Positions 47,563 to 58,954 of a stretch of 64,000 bases of DNA are shown here, in pieces. Numbering within the stretch: position 1 is the first letter of the stretch; the number at the start of each line of letters is the position of its first letter. The stretch comes from Lepidostoma basale (taxonomy: Eukaryota; Arthropoda; Insecta; Trichoptera; Lepidostomatidae): positions 806,001 to 870,000 of the forward strand of contig JAHDVF020000177.1 in NCBI GenBank assembly GCA_022606425.2, in the 5' to 3' direction. Under the pieces are notes generated by a model, which did not search any database, was not told the origin of the DNA, and saw only the letters and a program-made list of their open reading frames with translations. A program made the position numbers and the translations under genes.

Positions 47563-47575
47563 AAGTTGAATATAA

Positions 47576-47790
47576 CATTGTTAACAATCCACAAAATATT
47601 AAAAAAAAACGCAACATGTTTCGGAGGATACCTCCACCTCTAAGACTAAGCTAAGCTAAGACTAATAAAAAACGCATTTTTATTAGTCTTTCTTTGTTTA
47701 GTTTGTATTATATATTTACGGCTGAAGATGGAGGTATCCTCTGAAACATGTCTTGTTTTTAATATTTTTAATATATTCAGGTGTAATATT
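47576..47790. repeat. I-family fold-back repeat
   Basis: Arms CAACATGTTTCGGAGGATACC (left) and GGTATCCTCTGAAACATGTC (right), around an inner hairpin of GACTAATAAAAAACGC and its inverse. Confidence 0.8.
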
Positions 47791-47819
47791 AATATATTCC
47801 ATAAATATATTCAGGTGTA

Positions 47820-48770
47820 ATATTTTTTTAATCTGAAAAATACTTTATTTGAATCGCTATTTGGTTACGATCTCAAATATATCTACATCTTGTGAACACA
47901 TTTTTTTTCTTTTTGTTTGTGGTGATTTACTCATAAAAATGCGTTTTAAAATTACAAAAAAAAAATTCAATTTATAATATTACAATACCAATCAATACAA
48001 CCTAAAGTTACAATATAAACTGTTACTTTACATTACAAATCCATTCATTTGTAAGCTTGCTGCAATTGGGCACAACCAAATATTTACATATTAGCTTTAT
48101 CAACAATCAACAATTAAACGTTATTTACATAAACCAACCGTGTTTGCCACTATCAATGGTATCTTTTTATAGTCGTTCAAACACTAATTCACCGAGTTCT
48201 TTAGATGAATTAATTTTTAATTGCTATTAAAATGTTATCTGATCTACAAGGTGGCACACCGTTTATTCCAATAAAAATAAAGCTCCCAACGGGACTACTG
48301 GTGTTTGAGTTGAACCTTTATTAGTATTTTTGGTTTTTTACATTAATACAGTTGAAATGAGAATGACTTGTAAGTGGAGGTAATTCGATGATAATTCTGA
48401 GATATCCCATTGCCTTAGGAAGCACCGGAGATATGATCGATGAAGCAGCTACTGGATAATGAAATGGTATTTTATCATTCGATCCTATCTCTCGTAAATC
48501 GTATCATACATAAAATGTAAGGTGCCTACCCGGTAGCTGTGTATTTTGTATGTTGGAATAAATAAATACGCTATGTCACTTTTAACACTTACAATTGTAG
48601 ATTGGTAATTGAAATATTTATTTCAGCCGGAGAATGGGCTATTTAGAAGATTTAATTGTAGATATTGAAATGTACTTGTTATTGTATACTGTTTCTATTT
48701 GGATAACTAAACGTTGAATATAAAACAATGGTTACATATATTACTTGTTTAATTTAAACACCAATTTTCC
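47820..48770. other. Intronic DNA, nothing recognised
   Basis: AT-rich, no repeat or ORF supported. Confidence 0.4.
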
Positions 48771-48774
48771 GTTT

Positions 48775-48870
48775 AAGAGTTTAAAAAATCGACATCTTTC
48801 GAAGATATCATACGTTAAAAACATGTGGAGAAAAATAAACTCATAAGTGGATAAAACAGTGTTCAAATGA
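48775..48870. repeat. E-family repeat
   Basis: TCGACATCTTTCGAAGATATC, AACATGTGGAGAAAAATAAACTC, AAAACAGTGTTCAAATGAA. Confidence 0.55.
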
Positions 48871-49237
48871 ATGAAAAAAAACTGTAATGTAAAAAATTTA
48901 AATTCCATAAATGCATGTTTTCTTAAAATAACGATATCTTCTCCTTCGTCGTGTCATAGGCAAGTTAATTTTAGAGGGATGGTCTTAAAACATCTATGTC
49001 TCTTCTATTCTTGGCCACTGGGGTGGACACAATGATTTGAATAAGGATTTAATCAGGACTTTTCGTTAAAATAATGGCTCCATTACAGATAAACGAAACT
49101 AAAATTGTACTTTTTATAAGAAACGTGTAATCTCGCATTTAACCATTAATCGTTTCACATAAATACTAAATTGCTAATGAATATAGGTGATTTTACCATA
49201 AAAATAAAAATGTTAACCAGTTTTTTTTTTCTCTTAG

Positions 49238-49548
49238 GTGTGGTTCTCAAACCGGCGCGCGCGGCTTCGCAAGCAGCTCAACTCTCAGCAGCTGAGCGCC
49301 TTCAACCCCATGTCTTTCCCCTCGCAGCCCGAGCCCGCCGCAGCCTCTTTCGGCTCGCAGGCAGCCTGGCAGTCCTACCCCTGCCCGCAGTCGCAGGCGC
49401 AGGCTCAGCCCAGCTACGCCCCCGGCTACGCGGAGCCCGCTAGCAGCTCGCCCCCATCCTACTACGGGCTGGACTCGGCCTCGTGGCCCCGAGCTGCCAA
49501 CCCGCCAGCTAAGCTGCCCGAAGTGGCAGCTTGGCCGGATAATTATGG
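49238..49548 (+). CDS. gsb: gooseberry exon: homeodomain recognition helix and Pro/Ser/Gln/Ala-rich tail
   Basis: The exon encodes 103 residues and two bases of a Gly codon. It starts with VWFSNRRARLRKQ, the recognition helix; Ser at homeodomain position 50 is the mark of true Pax/paired-type homeodomains. RKQLNSQQ just after it matches gooseberry rather than gooseberry-neuro, which has RKHSGG there. The rest is low complexity, rich in Pro, Ser, Ala, Gln and Tyr (for example SQAQAQPSYAPGYAEP), as in the transactivation tails of this family. A strong polypyrimidine tract (ten T) precedes the acceptor TCTTAG, and the donor is GTAAGT. Very GC-rich third positions contrast with the surrounding introns. 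Confidence 0.93.
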
Positions 49549-49884
49549 GTAAGTCATATGCAATTTTTATTCATTATATTCCTTTAATTATTGGTGAGAA
49601 GTGATCAAAATCAGTATTTAAGATATTAACTATGGAATGATTTCGATTATTTCAATTCTGTACAAAAAATACCTTCCATGATTCAAAACTTAGATAAAGA
49701 AGACAAATTCTCTAGAATTAAAGAGTATCTTGTCTTCTTAAATCGAACCATCTCTCATGCGTTCCTGGTGTATTATATTTTACCTGTTCTCAATAGATAC
49801 CTTTACCATATAATCATACATATTGTGGGTTATTTTGTCGATTTATATTAATAATATATACTTTTTAAAGATTTAAATAACTAT

Positions 49885-50085
49885 TCTTGACATGTTTCGC
49901 GAAGATTATATACCTTCATTATCGTGTACGATATAAACTTTACTATAGTTTATATCGTTCTGTCGACGATACAGATGTCAATCCTTCGAAACATTTCGAG
50001 AAAAACAAACTCAAAAGTGGAGAAAAGTGTGTAATAAATCATAAAAAAAATCGTTATTATGGAATTCCAGTATTAATGCCTTAAA
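49885..50085. repeat. E-family fold-back repeat
   Basis: GACATGTTTCGCGAAGATTA, an inner palindrome AAACTTTACTATAGTTTAT-like, then CCTTCGAAACATTTCGAGAAA. Confidence 0.7.
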
Positions 50086-50152
50086 TTTGTCAAAAAAAGT
50101 ACTTTTCGTGGGTTCCAATACTTCAGCAGTTTTATAATCATAATTGTGTATA

Positions 50153-50411
50153 CCTAACTAACTAACTAACTAACTAACCATCACGTCGTCTCCCCGAAGG
50201 GGTAGGCAGAAAGAATGGACTGCCACACTTTTCTTTCCTGACATATTTCTCTCGCTTTCTCAACATTCATACATCGTGTCATGCACGCGCGTCGATTTCT
50301 CTGACTCCTAGCATGGCCGATATTCAATATTTGATTTATTAGATCGTGCCACATTTTCCTCGGTCTTCCTCTATTTCTGGTTCCATTTACATCGTTAACG
50401 TATACTTTTTG
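50153..50411 (-). mobile_element. RTE-A 3' fragment
   Basis: Five CTAA units, ACCATCACGTCGTCTCCCC, and a minus frame reading YVNDVNGTRNRGRPRKMWHD. Confidence 0.9.
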
Positions 50412-50844
50412 TGTATACCTATGTATAGATAAATACAAATATTTTTACGTAGATACTACAATAATACATTTGTGGTATAATGATACGCAGGGAACGTACT
50501 AAATCGCATTGTATATCACGAGAATTCATATTTAATTCATAAAATACGTGTTAAAGCTTTTTTTCTATACAATTCTAAAACCGATCGTTGATGATCGATT
50601 ACTTAAAACGCGTATAATTTTTGTAGTGGTTATAAACAGAGCACTTAATAATATAATGAAACTAAAGCCCAGTCACCTCGCCATCCAGATGCTCTGTGAG
50701 AGCCGCGGCCCTCTCGGTCCCACGCCCCCGAATCAGCTCTTAGATACTAGAACCACTATTATACCACTAATACTACGTATACACAGCCACTCTCAAACCG
50801 AGTCCTATACTTTGATCTGAGTTCGGCACAATCTTAACTCAAAT

Positions 50845-51650
50845 TGTCCATAAATGGGTTCAATTAATTAATACGAACGAAAACGCACGTTTTCTATAAT
50901 TTTTATTATATTTAATCGTAATTTGTGGGAATGACATGTTTCGACTTTCTAAAGCATTATCATATGACCTTGTCATCGCAAACAAAAGCCTATCCAAAAA
51001 AGCTAAGATGGCAGTGCATAATGGTGTTCTTGTGCCGAACCATATGTATGGAAGTGAAGCATGGAACTGGCAAAAGAAGGATGAAAGTAGAATAAATGCA
51101 GTAGAAATGAGATCTCTAAGATGAATGTGTTGCAAATCTGTATGTGATAGAGTGACAAATGTAAGTATAAGAAGTGAATGTGGTGCGAATGAAAGTGTTA
51201 TGAACAAAATAAGGAAAGGGTCATTAAGATGGTTTGGACACATGGAAAGAATGAGTGAAAACAGAATGATAATGAAGGTATATGTAAATGGCGTGAACGG
51301 AGCTAGATATAGAGGAAAGCCGAGGAAAACGTGACACGATCAAATCAATCAAATATTGAATGTCGGTCACGTGAGGAGTCGGAGAAATTGACGTGCGTGC
51401 ATGACAAGATGTATGAATGTAGAGGGAACGAGAGAAGTATGTCAGGACAGAACAGTGTGGCGTTCCATTATTACTGTCTACCCCTTCGGAGAGACGGCGT
51501 TAGTTAGTTAGTTAGTTTATCATATGACATTTTTCACTTCAATATTAGATAATGCCTTAGAAATACGAAAGTGTCATTCCCATAAATTATAATAAAACTT
51601 CTAGATATCAGACGTTTTTATTCGTGATAATTATTAAGTATAATGTTTTA
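50845..51650. repeat. H-family fold-back repeat split by RTE-A
   Basis: Left half GAATGACATGTTTCGACTTTC...CATTATC; right half GATAATGCCTTAGAAATACG...GTCATTCCC. The RTE-A insertion at 50969-51516 separates them. Confidence 0.75.
50969..51516 (+). mobile_element. RTE-A 3' fragment with 12-bp target duplication
   Basis: Encodes VIANKSLSKKAKMAVHNGVL, WNWQKKDESRINAVEMRSL and GSLRWFGHMERMSENR with stops. TTATCATATGAC flanks it at 50957-50968 and 51517-51528. Confidence 0.92.
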
Positions 51651-51652
51651 CA

Positions 51653-51803
51653 TCATTCTTCTTCTTCTTCTTCCTTATTGTAGACCTATGTGGTCCGTTC
51701 TCCAGAGTGTTGCTCCTCCTGTGAGGTAGATTCCCAGCTGTCCTTCCATCTTTTAGGAGGTCTTCCACGACGACGAGTCCCATGAGGCTGATTATGCAAT
51801 GCA
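51653..51803 (-). pseudogene. LINE C-terminal tail fragment (GRPPKRWKDSW type)
   Basis: The minus frame reads GTRRRGRPPKRWKDSWEST, then SQEEQHSGERTT and a stop, with a (GAA)n tail. Confidence 0.8.
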
Positions 51804-52211
51804 ATAATCATTATTCAAGAAACAATAATTGGGTACAAATAAGTAAAACTATATTAATGTAAAAACAAAAGTCCTCTAGGAACTGAGAATTACTTTTTTT
51901 TAAAATATATTTTGTATTTTAATCATTTCAAGAACAAGGTAAACACTTTTTTTGCCTACGATGACGTTTTAAAGATGTAATTATTTTTTTTGTTTCGTCA
52001 TTTTTTTATTCCTCTTTTGTTTTTCAAATCCAATACGCTATAAAAAATATCAGCTGATATCATTGATTGGCTGGAACTATTTTATATTACAGTTTCGAAT
52101 AAAATAGCTTTAACATTTATATGATACATTTTGTTATTTTGCCTCTTTTTATTCTTTGTTATATGACAATGGTTTGTGGCTGATACTCCATTGTCAAACA
52201 TACTTCATTCT

Positions 52212-52418
52212 TACTAGCTAACTTACCATCACTTTGTCTCACCGAAGGGAGAAGGCAGAAATAATGAACTGCCATACTATTCATTCCTGACATACTTCTA
52301 TCACTTCCTCAACATTCATACATTGTGTCATGTGCGCACGTCGATTTGTCGGACTCCTCACGTGGCCGACATTTCATATTTGATTGGTTTGATCGTGCCA
52401 CGATTTCCTCGGTATTCG
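52212..52418 (-). mobile_element. RTE-A 3' fragment, diverged
   Basis: CTAACTTACCATCACTTTG, GTCATGTGCGCACGTCG, TTGATTGGTTTGATCGTGCC. It abuts the next LINE relic. Confidence 0.8.
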
Positions 52419-52657
52419 TTTAACTCTTCTTTCGCCTAGTCATTTTCCGTTATTAAGGTTTGGCTCTCCTTACATGGTTCTGCCAAGTTTTGCGATCCTG
52501 GGCCATCTGGCAGTCCAGTCCCAGCGCCCTCAGGTCATTCTTGACTGTGGACATCCATGTTGCAAGCGGGCGACCCAGTCCCCTCCTTCCGTCTTCCAGT
52601 TCCCTGGTGACATGGCCGTACACACGTATACGACGTTCCTTAGCTTTTTCCGCTATT
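52419..52657 (-). pseudogene. LINE C-terminal relic interrupted by RTE-A
   Basis: The minus frame contains RIRVYGHVTRELEDGRRGL, then GRPLATWMSTVKNDLRALG and TWQNHVRRAKP before a stop: an RTE-like C-terminus. The sequence resumes at 53152 after the RTE-A insertion. Confidence 0.75.
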
Positions 52658-53140
52658 AAAACTAACTAACTCACCATCACGCCGTCTCCCGGAGGGGTAG
52701 GCAGAAAGAATGGAACGCCACACTGTTCTGTCCTGACATACTTCTCTCGCTTCCTCTACATTCATACATCTTGTCAAGCACGCACGTCGATTTTTCCGAC
52801 TCCTTACGTGACCGACATTCAATATTTGATTGATTTGATCGTGCCACGTTTTCCTAGGCCTTCCTCTATTTCTAGCTACGTTCACGCCGTTTACATATAC
52901 CTTTTTTACCATTCTGTCTTCACTCATTCTTTCCATGTGTCCAAACCATCTTAATGACCCTTTCATTATTTTATTCATGACACCATCATTCGCACCGCAT
53001 TCAATTATTATATTTTCATTCGACACTCTATCATACCCAGAGTATCCACACATTCGTCTAAGAGATCTCATTTCTACTGCATTTATTCTACTTTCATCCT
53101 TCTTTTGCCAGTTCTATGCTACGCTTCTATACATAAGGGC
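52658..53140 (-). mobile_element. RTE-A with exact 11-bp target duplication
   Basis: The minus frame reads MRSLRRMCGYSGYDRVSNEN, KGSLRWFGHMERMSEDRM and TWHDQINQILNVGHVRSR, close to the longest copy. TTTCCGCTATT lies at 52647-52657 and 53141-53151. Confidence 0.93.
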
Positions 53141-53269
53141 TTTCCGCTATTGGGTTCCAATTATAGTTATATTTCAATCTCACTTTATTAATATTACAAA
53201 ATCATATTAGAATTATATGTTGCTTATCGTAAAACGTTTTATAGAATAGTGGGTGAGTTAGTTAAAACA

Positions 53270-53720
53270 GATCTCTTGTTTCATGTTTCAGTTGGTCAGT
53301 CAAATTTCTAATGATTATTCTTTGGTCGACGCCCAAAAATTCGTTTGATTTCGAGTTCATTTAAACAGTGCACAAGCCGCGCTCTTCTGGGTTAGAATTA
53401 ACGCCGCATTTCTATGGGACGCTCTGAGATTAAAGCCTTAAATTGATAACTACAATTAGTGGCCGATATGTGATTAGTGCCGCGGTAGAGGCGGCAATCT
53501 AGTTTCCACGGGATTTTTTTTACATCCAATAATTGTTCAATTTGGGGGGGTCGGTGGCTTTATAGCTTATAGCGATCTATTACCGAAAAGTCTGCTGTTT
53601 GCAATTAAATTACACACATTACTCGACCGGGTACATTGTATCGTAAATCATTTTCGCATAAATCGCGCGGCTTCAATTTAAATATTTTGCAAATAACGTT
53701 ACACCGCTCCGTATTTGTAA
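53270..53720. promoter_or_regulatory. Non-repetitive intronic block, candidate enhancer
   Basis: Unique in the window and GC-richer, with several ATTA/TAAT sites (GATTAAAGCC, AATTAGTGG, GTGATTAGTG) near 53430-53490. This is the type of DNA expected of a conserved element in a Pax intron, but unproven. Confidence 0.3.
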
Positions 53721-53724
53721 ACAA

Positions 53725-54560
53725 TTTCAAATATAATTAAATTAGATGTTTCATTTTGGTTTGTTCTATAATTTATAGTCATCAAATCGATGCACTGATC
53801 TACATTATTGCTTCGAAAATTGAATTAGACTACAGATACACAACGTAAAAAATGTATTGAACGCATCATACAACTTTTTAAAAATCTAATATGAAACTAT
53901 TAAAAACCGTATAAATCTATTTTGTGAATATGTTTGATTCCTATATATAATATACTTTTCTACAATGCAAATATATTGCCATAAATAATACTGTAGTTGC
54001 GTTTGAAGAAAAAGTAGTTTATTATACTATAGTATGATGAAATCTACTCACGGTTACGTATATATTTCAGATACTTCAATAGAATTGCACAACTATTCAA
54101 TGTAGAAATCATAATTTGCATTGGAATTCGTATTTATTGCTTTTTACAATAGATTTTAATATTCTTAAATTATGATATATTAAATGTGGTGTTTTTGTTT
54201 TTTGTGTTTTAATACAGTCGATTGGTGATTCATTTAATAAAAACATGTTTAATAAATTACGTTAAGTCGCACCTAAAGGAATATATATCTGAATTTAAAT
54301 AGCAGTGTCGTACATAAATTTGAATGCAGTACAATATGCAAGTTTTTCTCAATCGAAGGTTGGACAAGAATAACATGTTGGACATTTTTTTATTTGGATA
54401 GAGGAGATCTTAATCAATCTCGAAGGTTTTTTACTCAGGATATCCTTCTTCTCCCCATACATCATTTTCCTACAAATTTATAGTAGTGCCGTACACAAAT
54501 TAAATGTAGTACAATCATAAATATACCTACGTTCCTCTTTCTTTTTATTGTTACTTTCTT
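53725..54560. other. AT-rich intronic DNA
   Basis: GTCGTACATAAATTTGAATG / GCCGTACACAAATTAAATG near 54307 and 54488 suggest an old local duplication. No gene. Confidence 0.35.
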
Positions 54561-54700
54561 GTCAGAGTTTTTATTTATTTATTTATTTATTTATAAACAT
54601 ACAATAGTTACATTGTATTCCCATGAGTAGAAAACTCATTATGGGACAGAAGGGATAAGTTACATATAAAATAATTATGGACCTTTAGAAAACAGAAAAA
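54560..54700 (-). repeat. Probable LINE 3' end with (AAAT)n tail
   Basis: An (ATTT)n run at 54567-54592, then conserved-looking CATTGTATTCCCATGAG on the + strand. Family not identified. Confidence 0.35.
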
Positions 54701-55139
54701 GTAATTGACTTAAAACAAAAACATTTTACACTATGAACATTTTGTTGCTTTATACAATTATTTTACATAATATTTGATCATTTTAATACATCATAGATTG
54801 CACTATTTAAAGGAAATATAAGAACACATTTAAAAAGTGAATTCCATTAACTTAATAGTATTCACCATGTGAAAATAAAAAACAAAAACCATATAAAAAT
54901 AATAATTTTATTAATAATAATAAGGTTGGGCAATATCATGGTTATTTTTACATTGTATGTAGCAGATCTAAACAAATATGTTATAATGCAACCGAAGCAT
55001 TCTCAAATATTATATATTTAGACAAGATTTTCTCATTCTTCCGATATTCGATTTTCCTAAAATTTTACGTCCTTAATGATAAAAATAACTTGATTCGTCT
55101 TTATGAGATATAAACGGCTTAGCGACACAATAAAAACAT

Positions 55140-55410
55140 AATCTTCAATAAATTTAAGGCATAAACACTGTTGGATTCCATAATGAGTTTTTTATTATTA
55201 TTATTATATCGTTCTCCTGATGATGAAGGGTGTAATATGTAAATATAAATATGTCGAGAAAAATAATCTGAAAAGTCGAAAAACAGTGTTTGTATTTATA
55301 AAAAAATCGTCAAAAAAATATCAGTAAAACATAATAAAACTTCTAGAAAACAAACGTTTTCATTCGTATGAATTATTATGGAATTTTACATCATTGCCCA
55401 GAAACAATAC
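55140..55410. repeat. E-family repeat followed by H-family fragment
   Basis: CTCCTGATGATGAAGGGTG and ATGTCGAGAAAAATAATCTG (E), then AATAAAACTTCTAGAAAAC and GTTTTCATTCGTATGAATT (H). Confidence 0.6.
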
Positions 55411-55559
55411 TTACATTTTTACATTATTTATAAGTGGCACGCCACTGTAGGATAGTAGATGTGTATAGCGAATAAATAAAATATTTTGTTCGAAGGCGCT
55501 AGGCGTGACACTACAGGGGCAAGGGGCTGGTCTAGTATTTGCCTTAGATATCTGTGCAT

Positions 55560-55900
55560 CTGTGTGTTTAGGAGAGCAATATAAGAGATAAAACCGGAGT
55601 AACCATCTCGGCCTACGTTGAGGCGGCGCGGCGCGGCGGCTCGCGGCGCTGGGGGCGATCGTTTTATTTTTTCCTTTTATTAAGTCAGCCAGCCGCTAAT
55701 CAATTAAATGCTAAACAACACTACCAACAATTTAATAAACAGAGCGGAATCCGGTTATGCGTGTTGCTTAATATTTATATTTAGCTGTAATTGCGGGCTT
55801 CTCCGCCCGGGCTTATTGGGAACTATTGCGAAGGCAATTGATACTGCCTTCATATTAAAAACGTATCGGGGAAAATAAGTAATTTGTTTGAAACGTCAAA
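55560..55900. promoter_or_regulatory. GC-rich non-repetitive intronic block
   Basis: A CG-dense core at 55620-55660, followed by AT-rich sequence with GCTAATCAATTAAATGC (TAAT-type sites). No ORF of note. Confidence 0.3.
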
Positions 55901-56105
55901 TTACGTTTAATACACTGTAAATATATCGAGGTTCGGGCTATATTCGGCCACTGTGATTTATTTTAGTAACACGTTGTATTTCTTTATTTTCTTAGATCGG
56001 GTATCAAAACGTAAACATAAAATACGTCTCTTAGCATAATGTTCACGGGTAAATTAATAAATATTATATAATTAATATTAAAGAAAACGTCTGTTTCTAT
56101 TTTAC

Positions 56106-56267
56106 TATCTAACCATCACGCCTTCTTTTCGACAGGGTAAGCAGAAAGAATGGACCGCCACATTCTTCTATCCGCACATACTTCTCTTCATTCCTCTACA
56201 TTCATACATCGTGCGTGCATGCACGTCATCATGTCAAGTTTTCCTTGGTCTTCCTTTATTTCTTGTT
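56106..56267 (-). mobile_element. RTE-A 3' terminal fragment
   Basis: CTAACCATCACGCCTTC, AATGGACCGCCACATTCTTC, TTTTCCTTGGTCTTCC. The inner part is deleted. Confidence 0.8.
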
Positions 56268-56274
56268 AATGAAT

Positions 56275-56420
56275 ACTTCTATATAAGTTTTATTTTATTT
56301 TACGGGAATGGTATATATCGTCTTTCTAGGGCATTATCATCTTATTCTACCATGTTTTCATTCGTATTCATTTTTAAAGATGAGGTTTTACATCATTTAA
56401 GAAACAATAAATCCAGAAAT
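56275..56420. repeat. H-family fragment
   Basis: TTTTACGGGAATGGTATATATCG, TCTAGGGCATTATCAT, TTTTCATTCGTATTC. Confidence 0.55.
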
Positions 56421-56544
56421 TAAAAAAAAATCTTATTCCCGACTCTAACTATGCAGTTCATAAGTTGAAAATTTTATTAGAAATCCTTTTAAGGCTTAAA
56501 ACTTACATATGTAATATCATATCTTAGCTCTACTAAGTCGCAAT

Positions 56545-56985
56545 ACTTACTTACTTACTTCCTATGGCCATACAACTCTTGAAGAGTTTTAGCCTCTTTG
56601 ATGATTTTTCGCCAAGCTCCTCGATCCTGCGCCATTTGCTCCCAGCAGTCCAATTCGCCCAACCTAGCCAGGTCAGCCAGAACATTATCCATTAGGCGCT
56701 GTCTAGGCCTTCCCAGAGGTCTTACCCCAGTCGGTCTACACGCTTATAGGGTCTTTATTGCTCTGGTCTCTTCGGCTCGGCATGCGTGCCCAATCCATGC
56801 TAGGCAATCGGCTCTCACGGTGCTCGTTATAAGGGGCTCCTGGGTCATCGTACGGATCTGTACGGATCTGATCAACAACGGGTCTGGGTCCCAGGATAAT
56901 TCTAAGTATTTTATTCTCAAACCAGTAGATTCTTTGTTGTTCTTTTAGAGTCATTGTCCATGACTCATAACCATATGTCAGTCAC
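56545..56985 (-). pseudogene. LINE C-terminal relic
   Basis: The minus frame has WTMTLKEQQRIYWFENKILR and IILGPRP, matching the region after an RT core. The 3' part contains GRLRQRLMDN-like and WPQEVSK-like remains and ends in an AAGT-repeat tail near 56550. Confidence 0.7.
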
Positions 56986-56999
56986 TAAGTCTCAATATG

Positions 57000-57500
57000 T
57001 TGAATAAATGTAACGTTGGGCAATTTCGTTCATTTGAATCTATTTTGAAATCACTTCAATTTCCTCAATTCATTGAATTAAAGTTTACGGATGTAAGCGG
57101 CCGTAAAAATGCAAGCTTTAATGTTATAGTTGGCCGGTTTAATTACAGATCAGATTTGATAGATGTTTTTAATTTTGTTTCAAAACATAGCGCGGCAGTT
57201 TTTCTTCTGTTATCCTTATTTCTTTGGTGGTTTGGTCCTTCCCGCGTCCCGGCCGCCGCGGCCGCCGCGCGGGCAGTGGGTGTGATCCGATCTCGGCCGT
57301 CCGGCGGCGCGGCGGTAATGAATGGTTTTCAAGTCGGTAGCGTGATAATTAACCAAATAATCGATGTATACAATTTATTTGGCCGCCTTCGCTTCCGACA
57401 GCCACCGTGTGCTATCAAGAGCCGTCAATAGACAGCGGCTTCGAGCCGCGCGCACAGTGCACCGTTTCATTCAAGCTAAACGCTCAAAATTACTCAAACA
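57000..57500. promoter_or_regulatory. GC-rich non-repetitive intronic block
   Basis: CG-dense at 57235-57320, then AT/GC mixed to 57470. A 144-codon ORF (56997-57431, +) crosses it but has no domain and mixed composition, so I read it as non-coding. Confidence 0.3.
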
Positions 57501-57804
57501 ATCATTCGATCTTATTGCGATTAAGATTTAATTTACTTTTGAGTATTGCTTTATATGAAAGTTGAAATGTTATAGATGATTTTCCTACTTAATCAGAAGA
57601 GGGATTTTCTGATTAGAAAGGCAAGGGATGAAAACTAAAACAACGTTATAAAAACATTTACAATATAATATTTTCCGTTCAACTCCTTAAATCAAACAAA
57701 ATACTAATATTATTTGATAAACTTAAGGCATAAACACTGGAATTTCTTATAAATGAAAACACTGTTTTTTTTATATACACATTTGACGAATGGAACTAGC
57801 TGAA

Positions 57805-58175
57805 TAACTAACCATCACGCCATCTCTCTGGAGGGATAGACAGTGAGGATGGACCACCATACAGTTCAGTCCTGATTTTTCTCCGCTCTCTTGGTTTCTT
57901 CACATTCATATATCGTAACATGCACTTCGTCGATTTTCCCGACTTCGAATGTGGCCTTTCAGTATTTGATTAATTTGGTCATGCCAAGTTTTTCTTAGTC
58001 TTCCACGACTTTTCTTTCCACTCACACTGCTTGTATACAACATTTTAACCATTCTTCTCTCCCCCTTTATTCCATATGTCCAAATCATCTGATGGATCCT
58101 TTTTTAATTTTACTTATGATGCAATCATCTGCCTTACATTTCTTCCTAATTTCGTCGTTCGGTATTCTATCATAT
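57805..58175 (-). mobile_element. RTE-A 3' fragment (28555 sub-family)
   Basis: CTAACCATCACGCCATCTC. The minus frame reads LYTSSVSGKKSRGRLRKTWH, like LYTSNVSGKRS in the 28555 copy. Confidence 0.85.
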
Positions 58176-58646
58176 ATCGTATATTTGATGAATGAAAAAA
58201 ATGTAAAACACCTTTTTCCTAATCCAAAACACAAAAACAAATATTTTGAATTTAGTTTACACGATTATTTTTTATCTACAGGTAAAAGTTAAACGTAATT
58301 TGAAAGGTTTTTTAGAATATAACATAAAAAATTGTTTGCCTTTTAACATATTTCATAAAACCTATATATCTACGTGACAAAATGAAATGGCTCACTCTAA
58401 TTCTATAATAAAATGTTAATTACGTCACATTGTATGAGGCTACACATGATTTGATGATCATTATTGTTTAGCAATATTCAAACGTTAAAAAATGTAATCT
58501 TGACATACTAACAGACTACAATGTAATACAATCGCACACTTAATTATAGTGTTACTTTACGCTTGTATACTAATTCGTGGAAGTGCATTAGGTCATTAAT
58601 TACGCGCTGTTATGATAAGTCCAGTAATAATAAGTGATGTCATAAT

Positions 58647-58894
58647 CAGTGGCGGTACTCCCATAGAAGCCCAGAAGCCCAGCTTGCGTAAGAAATTTTG
58701 AATCAAAACCTCTTCTGGCTTACAGAGGTTCAGCTCTGGGGGATATTCCTTTTACGTCTGATGGGAATATTGTTGGAAGGTGATTTGGTGGGTATTGGTT
58801 TATACGGGGGCACGATTTCTTAGATTTGGGAGTTTTGATTAAAAATTTCTTACGCAAGCTGGGCTTCTGCGCTTCTATGGGAGTACCGCCACTG
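58647..58894. mobile_element. hAT-type MITE, 248 bp
   Basis: Terminal inverted repeats CAGTGGCGGTACTCCCATAG (left) and CTATGGGAGTACCGCCACTG (right), extending inward about 45 bp with few mismatches. An exact 8-bp duplication GTCATAAT lies at 58639-58646 and 58895-58902. The CAGTGGCGG start and 8-bp duplication are hAT hallmarks. There is no transposase, so it is non-autonomous. Confidence 0.95.
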
Positions 58895-58954
58895 GTCATA
58901 ATATATACTGCACCTATTACAAAATTAAAATAAACGGAACGTTACTGGACTTTA

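Larger units (their letters stand above)
47232..49237 (+). other. gsb intron within the homeodomain, 2.0 kb
   Basis: GTAAAA...CTCTTAG, phase 0. It contains a SINE (47309-47562), a fold-back repeat (about 47576-47790) and an E-family repeat near 48775. I see nothing else recognisable. Confidence 0.93.

Noticed and set aside
56997..57431. 144-codon ORF with a hydrophobic stretch
   Set aside because: Composition shifts abruptly between AT-rich and CG-rich parts. No family is recognised and no other exon fits.
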